Positions 48,201 to 55,900 of a DNA stretch of 64,000 nucleotides are shown here, one piece after another; within the stretch, counting starts at the first letter, position 1, and each line of letters starts with the position of its first letter. The stretch spans positions 513,501 to 577,500 of the forward strand of contig CP142453.1 in NCBI GenBank assembly GCA_038049695.1. The letters run 5' to 3'. The stretch is from Cinnamomum chago. Taxonomy: Eukaryota; Streptophyta; Magnoliopsida; Laurales; Lauraceae. The notes under the pieces were generated by a model, which saw only the letters and a list, made by a program, of their open reading frames with translations, made no database searches and was not told where the DNA came from. Made by a program: the position numbers and the translations under genes.

Positions 48201-49891
48201 ATTTGGTATCTAGTGGGTCCCACTCAACTAAAACAAGATCAGCCATCTAGGTGATGGTCGACCACTGCTAGACCATATCCTATTGGATCTGATCCATGAT
48301 CAGATCATGTTTTGGGGTCCACAAGCCAGAAACGACTTTTACTGTTTTATGTTCAATGTCATGCCTGACTGTGATTGAATGCATTGATCAATGGGTCCTA
48401 CTGATCCTAATCCAGGATGTTCAACTACACTATGGTCGCCCATCACTCCTCTTCCAGATGTGGGGTCCTGATTTTTTATCAAATCAATAGATGGGTCCCA
48501 CAACTACAAACGACCATTAACCAACACCCCATCAGGCCTCTGTTTTCCATCGGTTTTGTAGAACAGTTCATATTCTTGCATTCAAATCTGTTAACACCAT
48601 TCCCTTATCTATTAATATGAGATTCAACAATTCTTGCAACACAGAATATACACAACATATGATCCATCATCTTCTTAATGTCAATTACTCATAACATATG
48701 ATTTCATAACCAGTAGATCTTCTCAACAGAGCTTATCCAAATCACATCACAATATCAATCATCTTAATTGATCAACTAGTTAACTAGGAAAATCCACTCA
48801 CCTTTGATATGCTATCGTTGCTTTTGCAATGTGTGGGCGCGAATAGGACATCAATAGCCTTCCCTTCCTTCTCCTGATTAACAGTCACAAGACTTTCTCT
48901 CTCATATTTGCTCTCCAACCAACAAGGAAGAAATTGAATAACACTCCATTGGCCGATGGTTGAATATAAATACTAAAAGGAATCAGAGTCCTATTCCTCT
49001 TCTCCTAGTTTCACTTAGAGTTGTTTCACAACTCTTTCCCTTTTCCAGTTACCATAAACGTGAGGCATCAATACAACAAGTAACCAACAGGGGTCCTACT
49101 AGGAGAGTTGCAAAACTTCCTAATTCCAATCTTTCCCTTATTTCCTCTATTAGAGTTGTTATACAACTCTAGTCCCAAAGCAAAACGTGGGACACCTTCC
49201 AATTTCTAATTCCTTAGTAAGTACTATTTCTAATTCCATAATAAGGAAACAATCCAAAGCAATACCTGGGCCAGACTGATCCTGGGCCCATATACTACAG
49301 GATATTACAGCATGTCCGATACAAATCGGCAATGGCGTCGGTAAGGATAAGTTTGGCTATGCAAATTGGTGGCCCACCAAGGGGGGAGGGGGTAAGTTGA
49401 AGAGGACATAGATGGAGGTAGTAAAATAGATATGAAGACGTGCAACTTATTTGGGGATTTGGCTTAGGATAAATCGGAATGGACAAACATAATTTATATA
49501 GCCTACCTCTAAACCTACACCTCTCATGTTGTGTTTTACAGGATTGAGAGTACTTCCTGGTTCAAAGCGGAAGTTTGTTACAGCCCTTGATAGCAACAAA
49601 GTCAAAGTGCCAGACTCCTCTCAGAAATTGATAAGCTCTATGCATTCTGCAAAATCCAGGCGAAGTAGGCAAACTTCTATTGCTGATAAATTGACACAGT
49701 GTGGGACGAATCCATCAACAGTCGGAACTGATATCACAGATGATTATGTAGAAATGAATAAACATAACCTGCTAGGTTGCTTGAACAATTCAGCATGTGC
49801 CGTTGAGGATAGTCTGTTGAAAGGCTTTGAAGGACTCTCTACAAGCTACAGTTTTCAGTTTGATCAGGGAAGGAGAGTTTCGCAAATTTAG
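21594..49891 (+). CDS. AAR3-like: DCN1-like protein (DCUN1 domain), AAR3-like; nine exons over 28 kb
   Basis: DCUN1 proteins promote cullin neddylation; Arabidopsis AAR3 of this family affects auxin response. Exons: 21594-21651, 26900-26984, 28866-28917, 29085-29160, 29346-29428, 39892-39988, 43185-43230, 45079-45170, 49542-49891. Every border is GT-AG and every phase matches, giving 939 nt, 312 aa, close to AAR3 as I recall it. The N-terminus has [10 protein letters not shown]; the DCUN1 core (about residues 30-166) shows [46 protein letters not shown] and [15 protein letters not shown]. The C-terminal 115 residues (LPGSKRKF onward) are polar and low in known motifs, as in AAR3. Introns measure 5248, 1881, 167, 185, 10463, 3196, 1848 and 4371 bp, the long ones holding transposons. 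Exon 2 is the least conserved; it is supported by phase on both sides and by [14 protein letters not shown]. Confidence 0.88.
22108..22303. mobile_element. Small MITE in intron 1
   Basis: The left end GGGCATGTTTGTGTAATG resembles the right end read on the minus strand (GCACCTTTGTATAATG), and TTA occurs outside both (22105-22107, 22304-22306). The left end nearly equals that of the MITE at 19,854, so both belong to one family. The last two bases of the right end do not pair, so the boundary is approximate. Confidence 0.4.
23022..23214. repeat. Identical 96 bp tandem duplication
   Basis: The segment starting AAGCTGACCAGTCTCTATTG at 23022 is repeated from 23118 with no difference that I can see. 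It lies in intron 1 of the DCN1-like gene. The identity means a very young duplication or an assembly artefact. Confidence 0.9.
23262..23695. repeat. Array of short palindromic units
   Basis: Three units of about 68 bp (about 23,265-23,470) share the order TATGAGAG, ACTCCTATGAGAGT, ACTCTCACG, TATGAGAGTAAG and CACACA. They are followed by two related segments with GGGCCC-rich blocks and TTGTTGGCATTGAATATGGA (about 23,480-23,640), and by complementary ACTCTCATAGGAGCATCT pieces. Much of the block can fold on itself. Confidence 0.7.
24165..24612 (+). other. Nuclear plastid DNA insertion (ycf2 fragment), copy A
   Basis: The translation contains [36 protein letters not shown] and, after a deletion, a piece equivalent to [13 protein letters not shown] in degraded form. 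This is chloroplast ycf2, a large inverted-repeat gene. The copy has stops, an internal deletion and an altered 3' part, so it is a dead nuclear copy. It lies in intron 1 of the DCN1-like gene in sense orientation. Confidence 0.8.
24788..25262 (+). other. Nuclear plastid DNA insertion (ycf2 fragment), copy B
   Basis: This is a second copy of the same ycf2 region with the same internal deletion; its 3' end is closer to the plastid sequence and continues through FYKANRL-like sequence to about 25,260. The non-plastid 5' flank (TTAGGTTGGATAAAC, AAAAAGCACACTAG) is shared with copy A at an offset of about 627 bp (24,031 and 24,658). The insertion was therefore tandemly duplicated together with flanking nuclear DNA after arrival. 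Confidence 0.8.
25280..26485 (+). mobile_element. RTE-type LINE fragment, copy 1 (intron 1)
   Basis: Degraded reverse transcriptase sequence is visible: [20 protein letters not shown] and DDIVLVDES (the F/Y-x-DD catalytic box), then the 3' region with [13 protein letters not shown] and [10 protein letters not shown]. It ends near 26,485 in a GAC-repeat tail. The 5' half is missing and frames are broken. It starts shortly after the ycf2 insertion and is interrupted by a MITE at 25,616-25,829. Confidence 0.75.
25616..25829. mobile_element. MITE nested in RTE copy 1
   Basis: GTTTAAAAAATTGG at the left pairs with the right end read on the minus strand, GTTTAAAAAATCGG. The 214 bp between is GC-rich with repeated GACTCGG/CCGAGTC words in both orientations. 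The second RTE copy of the window, at about 46,400-46,430, lacks this segment and so acts as an empty site. The superfamily is not clear. Confidence 0.6.
26486..28865. other. Rest of intron 1, exon 2 and intron 2 sequence
   Basis: Apart from coding exon 2 (26900-26984) I see no further gene. There is an AAT-type microsatellite at about 27,823-27,845 and general AT-rich intron sequence. Confidence 0.5.
30234..30262. repeat. Run of 29 C
   Basis: A pure C-run in intron 5 lies about 30 bp before the recognisable start of the L1 fragment. Long C-runs are hard to sequence, so the length is uncertain. Confidence 0.85.
30290..31785 (+). mobile_element. 5'-truncated L1-type LINE (3' end of ORF2) in intron 5
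   Basis: Translation gives the C-terminal part of a plant L1 ORF2: [33 protein letters not shown] and [19 protein letters not shown], then the zinc-binding end [18 protein letters not shown] (C-x2-C...H-x4-C) and [19 protein letters not shown]. There are frameshifts and a stop between the parts. It ends in an A-rich tail around 31,757-31,785. The reverse transcriptase core and ORF1 are missing, the usual outcome of incomplete target-primed reverse transcription. It lies in sense orientation to the host gene. Confidence 0.8.
31943..32347 (-). repeat. 3' LTR of the gypsy element
   Basis: 405 bp with intact termini (TGAAGCAGC on the left, CTGCATCA on the right in plus orientation). It is flanked outside by GGGAT and inside by the polypurine tract. 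Confidence 0.92.
32316..34238 (-). pseudogene. pol: gypsy pol: reverse transcriptase, RNase H, truncated integrase
   Basis: An open frame of 640 codons starts [20 protein letters not shown]. The RT domain (about residues 1-240) has the catalytic YFDDIL box and [12 protein letters not shown]; RNase H (about 265-390) has the [12 protein letters not shown] region and ends [16 protein letters not shown]. The integrase zinc-binding domain follows (H-x4-H at [11 protein letters not shown], then CELCRVC), and the first catalytic Asp block is at [12 protein letters not shown]. After [17 protein letters not shown] the integrase is cut off and the frame reads out through polypurine tract and LTR. The remaining catalytic residues are missing, so the element cannot integrate by itself. 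An in-frame TAG near 34,303 separates it from upstream pol. Confidence 0.85.
32348..32361 (-). other. Polypurine tract
   Basis: AAGCCGGGGGGAGC on the minus strand abuts the 3' LTR and is the expected plus-strand priming site. Confidence 0.75.
34716..34976 (-). pseudogene. gypsy aspartic protease fragment
   Basis: The frame contains [18 protein letters not shown], where gypsy proteases usually have D-[ST]-G or D-G-G-S; here E replaces the catalytic D (IEGGS). [18 protein letters not shown] follows as in other plant gypsy proteases. It is in a different frame segment from the RT frame, so the polyprotein is broken. The apparent loss of the catalytic Asp is a single G-to-A/T type change and fits decay. 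Confidence 0.7.
35394..36224 (-). pseudogene. gag: gypsy gag with in-frame stop
   Basis: Starts [15 protein letters not shown] at 36224, has a TAG at about 35,983-35,985, then continues [14 protein letters not shown] and the capsid-like retrotransposon gag region ([37 protein letters not shown]). A CCHC zinc knuckle, [14 protein letters not shown], lies further on near 35,150-35,200 in a shifted frame. One stop and at least one frameshift make it non-functional. Confidence 0.8.
37082..37093 (-). other. Primer binding site (initiator tRNA-Met)
   Basis: TGGTATCAGAGC on the minus strand lies two bases inside the 5' LTR. This is the standard plant tRNA-iMet complement. Confidence 0.9.
37096..37500 (-). 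repeat. 5' LTR of the gypsy element
   Basis: 405 bp, about 97% identical to the left LTR. Its outer end reads CTGCTATTA where the other has CTGCATCA, so the terminal dinucleotide has decayed. A TATATATAATAG string at about 37,263-37,274 could be part of the promoter. Confidence 0.9.
38336..38752 (-). pseudogene. Unassigned protein-like ORF in intron 5
   Basis: An uninterrupted frame of 138 codons on the minus strand starts [20 protein letters not shown]. It contains [37 protein letters not shown] and [20 protein letters not shown]. The composition (charged helices, proline hinge, [10 protein letters not shown]) looks like a real protein rather than a chance frame. I do not recognise the family, and no promoter, intron or neighbouring exon is apparent. 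It may be a captured or retro-copied gene fragment. Confidence 0.35.
39989..43184. other. Intron 6 of the DCN1-like gene
   Basis: No separate gene is seen. About 40,060-40,240 ends in a TAAA/TAAATAAA tail after GCAGGCTTGATTCTTGATAC, which might be a SINE. Segments at about 40,733-40,985 and 42,130-42,560 have the look of retroelement LTR sequence, but termini could not be paired. Confidence 0.4.
43606..43651. repeat. G-run with GGGC repeats
   Basis: Thirteen G are followed by GGGC units and another run of about 11 G, preceded by a GT-rich tract. On the sense strand of intron 7 it could form a G-quadruplex in DNA or pre-mRNA. Confidence 0.8.
45290..46841 (+). mobile_element. RTE-type LINE, copy 2, 5' part (intron 8)
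   Basis: Degraded [41 protein letters not shown], then RT-domain pieces encoding the equivalents of IDLEKAYDRVP and FAND (where YADD is expected, so the catalytic box is altered), and LRWFGHV just before the break at 46,841. Many stops are present. It starts about 120 bp after exon 8 and is split by the solo LTR at 46,842. Confidence 0.75.
46842..49309. mobile_element. Solo LTR, 2,468 bp, inserted in RTE copy 2
   Basis: The element begins TGTCACGACCCACTTTCCGG and ends GGATATTACA, with TG...CA ends and a perfect 5 bp target duplication GCATG (46837-46841 and 49310-49314). Removing it and one GCATG joins the two halves of the RTE LINE at a point matching RTE copy 1 (about 26,265). There is no gag or pol and no partner LTR. 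TGTCACGACC...GATATTACA termini are typical of large plant gypsy LTRs. Confidence 0.85.
49310..49507 (+). mobile_element. RTE-type LINE, copy 2, 3' part
   Basis: It continues the LINE after the solo LTR: ATGGCGTCGGTAAGGATAAG, then the RPKR/W-like region equivalent to copy 1 at about 26,275-26,450, ending TTTATATAGCCTACC. The LINE ends about 35 bp before the acceptor of exon 9. Confidence 0.75.
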
Positions 49892-50051
49892 TTTTAAACT
49901 TGTATAATTTATGGCTTTATGCTCTAATGGTCACCTTCCTCTCTGCTTCTATGGCTGCCTTTTTTCTTTGGAGTGCTTTGGTTTTGTTGCCATTGCACTA
50001 ATTTTATTTTGTTGTGACGATTCCTTTTAATTGTTGTGAGTCTGATTAATC

Positions 50052-50057
50052 AATAAA
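50052..50057 (+). terminator. Candidate polyadenylation signal of the DCN1-like gene
   Basis: AATAAA lies 161 bp after the stop codon, a reasonable 3' UTR length for a plant gene, and is followed by GT/T-rich sequence. Confidence 0.4.
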
Positions 50058-50267
50058 TGCAGTGGTTTGATTCTTTTTTACATGATATTATAAAGCAATC
50101 TATACTATCATTGGACATTGAAAGTGCCACTAAAACATACTTGGTAGATTGCAGTTATTTGATGATGTACCTTGACACAGTTCAGTAGATCCATTATCGT
50201 TTTCATTTGGGAGCTGATGGAAATGGGTTCTTCATCTTGATCTTCTTTTTCTCTTTGGACAAGGTGA

Positions 50268-50410
50268 GGGTAGAGGACCCTACCATATGAGAGAGAAACT
50301 CTTTTTTTTTTTTTTTTTTTTTTTTGTTCTTTTAAATAAAAAGGGTAACTATATATTAACAAGATAAAAGAGATACAACCTGAGACCACAAACGAAAAGC
50401 TAAAGAGGGA
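50268..50410 (-). repeat. LINE 3' tail, reverse orientation
   Basis: A long T-run, then GTTCTTTTAAATAAAAAGGG and AACAAGATAAAAGAGATACA look like the reverse complement of a plant LINE 3' end with its poly(A) tail. Confidence 0.4.
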
Positions 50411-50714
50411 GGGGTGGTTACATGAGCTAATACTCCAACCAAAGGATTAAATATTAATTGTGTTTTACTTCTTATATCTTAGTACTATTATATACCTTTT
50501 ATGTAGTTCTGATGCATTTCTGTTCTTACCGATATATATATATATAGGGAATGGGTCTAGTGAGGACGGTCCTTACCCATATATGAGAGGACCATTCCCA
50601 GCCATTTGATTAAGAGGGTCATCCAAAGGTTCTAATAAAATGAATATATAGAATGGGAGGGAAAGCCTTTTTCGCTGGGAATCTCAGAGAAGCCTTCTTC
50701 GCCCAAAGAGATTG

Positions 50715-50925
50715 ACCGTCTCCATAGAAACCATTTTCGCCCAAATCTCAGACCATCTCCAACGGCCGTCTCCAACGGAAGCCATTTTCGCCCAAATCTC
50801 AGACCTCCAACGGAAGCCATTTTCGCCCAAATCTCAGACCGTCTCCAACGGCCGTCTCCAATGGAAGCCATTTTCGCCCAAATCTCAGACCGTCTCCAAC
50901 GAGATTCCCTTTTCGCCCAAATCCA
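50715..50925. repeat. Minisatellite of about five units
   Basis: Units of about 38-50 bp share GTCTCCAAYGGAAGCC, ATTTTCGCCCAAATCTCAGA and CC, with variable insertion of a CCAACGGCC piece. An open frame through it is repeat-driven and not taken as a gene. Confidence 0.75.
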
Positions 50926-51786
50926 TTTTCAGGGAGATCGCACCTCTCTCTCCCGGCGACACGCCGTCTCTTCCCTCTCGCACCTCTCTCTCTCCCGGCG
51001 TCCGGCGGTACACCATCGTTAACAATCTCCGTCGCATGAACAGTAGTTACCTGCTGCGCTTCCTCTTCTCGCTCTCCAATTTGTCGGACCTCTCTGCTCT
51101 ATCGCTATCTCTATCGCTCTGCAAGAAGGTACACCATCGTTTTTTTTTTTTTTAATCTCATTTCTGCACCTGTCGTCACCAACTGTGGCCTTCTTGCATA
51201 AAATCCCGGCCCCATCTATGCAACTCCATGATCGTGAATCATATGAGAGAGAAACTCTCATATGTGAGTTTCTTTGGACTTATTTTGTTGTTGTTGAGTG
51301 GTTTGGATTTAAGTAATCCTTTTTTTTCTTTTTTCCTTTTTTTCACTTGGTTATGGTTGGATCGATTTAAACTGCTGCATATCAATATCAAGGTCCTTTA
51401 CAAAAGGTTGATCAGAAATACATTTTTTTACAAGGGCAACGCTACCTGCCAGCCCTGAAGAGTTTTGTTTCCATCAGTGTTTAGTCATGTGTTGTTTGAC
51501 GGAAAGGTTCTTACAAAGGACCAAACAGAGCTTTAGGGTGGTTTTGGAACATCAAATTAAATGATTTGAATTAGACTTTCCTTGGCGGGCAGCTATCAGA
51601 CCATAGCTGTTGTCTGAGTCAAGCAAGGCTAAAAATAGTGGATTACCATTCAAACCCAGGGAGGAAAAAAAAAAAACAGAGAGAGTTGAGCAAGCAAGAA
51701 TGCATATCCTATAATTGAGGAGCTGACTCACTTGCAATATTCAGTTATCAGCTATTAAATGGCCTATTCATTCGAATCAAGTATCT

Positions 51787-51790
<4 letters not shown>

Positions 51791-51841
<51 letters not shown>
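51791..51841. repeat. (GA)n microsatellite
   Basis: About 25 pure GA units. Confidence 0.95.
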
Positions 51842-51844
<3 letters not shown>

Positions 51845-52996
51845 CCAGTGAAAAGATGAATAACTTCAAATTTTATAAAGATGAGGTAGAGGTATTGCTT
51901 GTCCTTATTAGGAACCCAAACTCACGTATATAAAAACAGCATATATCTAATAGAGGATTTAAATAAGAAACAAAAGTTCTTGTAATCAAAGAAAATTAAA
52001 TATATGCACATTCATTTTAAAGCATGCAGACCTATGTACTTGAATATCTTCTCCTTTTAACTTGTAGTTTCTACGAGATTTGCCCAAGTCTAATACTATT
52101 TTTCAGGAATTTACTACTACCATTCCATATCATGTTTAAGCAAGAATATAAGCAAATTTAGAATATTCATAAACTTGATCTGATGCTTGCTTGACTTTCA
52201 CATGCTTAATGTAATAACATTTGCCTTCACTTAAGGCGTCGCCGAACTTTGATATTTCATCATTAATCAAAGTAAGAAGAATCTGATCTCCCTGAAAACT
52301 AAAGATAACAAAGTGAAATGTAATTAGGTTGCAAATATCAATTCCTTGTTATAAAAAAATATTAAAATAAATATTACCTTTAAATCAATAAGTCTTAGCA
52401 TTAATAGATGCTTTAAGAATATGAGGATTTGAAGAAAAAAAAACTGCTAGTAAAATGGAATAAGATAATTGTAATATTTTATATAACTCATAACTATTAT
52501 ATTAACTATTGTTAAAAGAGAAAAATATATTTACCTCCTAAGGAGGCTCCAAGGCTGGTACATGGCTGGCAGCAGACATCTAATGAGACACTTTAATACT
52601 TAGAGAGAGTTTCAGTTCTGGAATGAATCATACAAAACTATATTGCAACACTTTTTGGAAGTCCAATAACAGAGATGCATTTCCTGGATTCTGCATTTGT
52701 CTAATGAAAGAAGAGCTCAACAAAATCTATCATTAGCGAGTTAGTGCTAAATGAACAGCTTATATTGTTTAGTACAGAAGTGAAGATACTACAGGTCAAG
52801 GAGGAAAAAAAAAAAGGAAGGAAGGAAATAAAAGAAAAGGAAAAAACAAAAAAGTACACTTGTATCCATATTCCATAGTTAAACTACCAAGAAAAGGCCT
52901 GAGTCGCATTTGAATTGTAGGACGGTCACCTGATGAGTTGCTCAGAGTCAGAAAGTTATAGGAACCCAAACCAAGCCATTTGTCATGTTCCAAGGA

Positions 52997-55900
52997 TCAC
53001 CACTGGTACTTGGCTGCAAGAAGGACTTCCTCATAATTCTGGGCAGCACGATCCCAACTGAGGTCTTGCATCATACCTCGTCTCTGGATCCCTTCCCAAC
53101 TGCTCTTGAAATCCCTGTATGTGTATAAACAGTTCCCAAGTGCATGTATCAGCTTATCAGACTCTGCCCTATCGAACGTCCACCCGAGCCCTGACTCTTT
53201 ATACGGGTCAAATGGCTGCACTGTATCTCTTAATCCACCAACAGCATGAACAACAGGAACCGTTCCATAACTCATTGCATAGAGCTGGTTAAGCCCACAA
53301 GGTTCGAACCTCGATGGCATCAGTAGGACGTCGGCACCAGCAGTTATCCTATGCGCCATTTTGACAGAGAAGCCAACCCACCCCCGAACCTTGTCATGGT
53401 TTTGACTCTCAAATTGCCTGAGCATGTTTTCGAGATCTGGCCTTCCAGTTCCCAACATGACCAGCTGCACATCCTGACCAACTATCCAAGGCATAGCCTC
53501 TGCGATAAGGTCAACACCTTTTTGGTGGTCCAGCCTCCCAATGAAGCCAATCACAGGAACATCATCACGGACCGGGAGACCAAGCTCTTTCTGGAGTGCT
53601 GCCTTACATTGGCTCTTGCCTGTCTTAAGTGTCTCCAAAGAGTAATTGGTGTAGCCATCAGATGTTAGGTGGACATCCAGTGCCGGGTTCCATTCTTTTG
53701 GATCAATTCCGTTCACAATACCCTTCAATTTCCACTCATTCTCATTGATAATAGCATGAAGACCCCATCCACCTTCTGATGTTTTCAGCTCCCACGTGTA
53801 ACCATGACTAACAGTAACTGTGCGGTCAGCAGTTTTCAAACCAGCTGCGAAGATGTTAAAGTGGTCTCCACCAATTGGATCGTATAACGTGAAAAGGTTC
53901 ATGTAGTGATCAGGCAAATCCAAATGAAAGAAATCTTCCACTGGGCCACGACCCTGGATAAGAAATCTGGATAAATATTCTGGATTGTAAAGGATTTGAC
54001 GGTCGAGGAATTATGGGATCCTACTTCCCACCATAAGCATAGTCTTTCTTTCTTTGTTTGTTTGTTTCTTTTTATATTTTTTTTTAATGTTAACCTTCTT
54101 TGAACAGACTTAACAGTACTACATGCATTTCCGTACATCTCAATGATCCACCATAGTTTGACAGGGCAACTGTAGCGTGATGATGCCCCAGGATCTTCCA
54201 GACTGGAAGATTCTGACCTTCCATCATTTTTCTGCAGACAACAGATCAAAAGGTTCAAATCTTTCATGTGTACCATTTGGAGCATCCATTACCCAGTAGG
54301 GTCCATCAGATCAACAATCTGGATCATGAAACATGTAGAGAAATATGCAGAAGGCAGCATGTTTATAGAGCTCATCCAAACTAAGTTGGCTCGTCCAAAG
54401 TTCAAAGATAATTAGCAAGTTCTTTACTAACATTTTTTTTTTCTTTCTTGAAGTACTAACATATTTTTATTATGAGTTTAAAATCCTTGTGATTTTTAAA
54501 ACAAACCTGGTGTGCTATGTTGTGGATCACAAGAACAGAACGGGTGTACTTCATTAAGCCATTGTCACGATAATATGACTTGAGATAAACTGGAAGCAAT
54601 GCAGTGTGCCAATCATTTGCAATGAAAACCAGATTCCCATCTCCGTAGCAGACGCCACCACATGGAACATGCCAAGGAACCTGAGCAAAAAAAAAAAAAA
54701 AGCTCTATCACAAGGAAATCAAGGAAATGAAAACCAAGTCCTGAATTCTTACAGGCTCATATTCTTTTAGAACAGATCCAAAGAGAACTACATCTTGACA
54801 TGATAGAAACAACTGAAGAAGACAAACTTAAAAGGAGTAGATTATGTGATTTGAGCCACTTAAATGCTCAAAAGTTCATAAATGACTACAAAAATCTAGC
54901 TGAATAGAATCAATTCAGCAGGGTTTGGGGTGCAAAGGACACCGTCAGGTTCCATGGACACAAAGGCTGTGTCATATAATGAATTGGTATTTTGAAAAAA
55001 AGGCAGCTTTTCATTTACATGGATAAATTGAAGCGAGCATTCAATGGCCAATTTCAATGTTGATTGATTAATCATAACATTGAAGATGAGGCATGGACAA
55101 TAGAACAAACCCATAAAATGATAACCTATGCCCAAACCAAACATAATTGAAGGAGAAAATCACAAGTAAGCTAGAAAGGAATAAGTAACTATATAATAAA
55201 TTTACTCAAGTTGGGGAAAGACCCTTGGAACATAAACCTTCAATACCAGAAAATTTTTGTAGGGAGCGTGTAAATTTGTGGTGAGCATTTCCAAGGAGCC
55301 CCAATTCACACATATGCAAAAATCCCAAGCTCCACAAAAATGGGAATCAGGGGTTCCTTCATGTAACATTGTGTTGAGCATTTCCAAGGAGCCCACAAAT
55401 CCCAAGTCCCATTTTTTTTGTGGACAATTGCTTCAGTTTTTGTTCCTCCACCATATGTGGTGTCTTGACATGAGCCACAACAGTCTACTTAATTTACATC
55501 AATCACAAGCCTAAGAGAATCTCCTAATATGGTATTACACACTGTTTTATAGCTGTACACAATTGGATGGTTTTGACCATCTTTAAGTGGGCTGGCCCGG
55601 CTGGGCCCTTATGGGCTATGACATTGGAGGTTTGTGACCCATTTAACAAGCCAATCCCAAGGAGGGTTGGTTGTAAGTCGGCTATGAAAAGAAGTATTTT
55701 GCCAAACCAATTCATATTCCAATTTGATTTTTTGTGGTATAAGCTTTTATCCACAGCTAATTGTTCATATGGTTTGACAACATACCTCAACAGCTGCCTT
55801 GCAGAACAAAACCATCCGCTTCAATATTTCCTGCAGCCAATGAAAATCCAAAGTTGTGTAAGGCATATTTCTAATCAAAATTTGAGAAATCTCTCTCTCC

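Larger units (their letters stand above)
49892..52996. other. Intergenic region between the DCN1-like and starch synthase genes
   Basis: The two genes converge here. It contains the DCN1-like 3' UTR, a LINE tail in reverse orientation (about 50,268-50,410), a minisatellite, an AG-repeat, and the 3' UTR of the starch synthase. Nothing else coding is recognised. Confidence 0.5.

Noticed and set aside
50712..51155. 147-codon plus-strand frame
   Set aside because: It runs through a minisatellite whose unit is repeated in the protein (FSPKSQTVSN); no domain and no sign of a gene.
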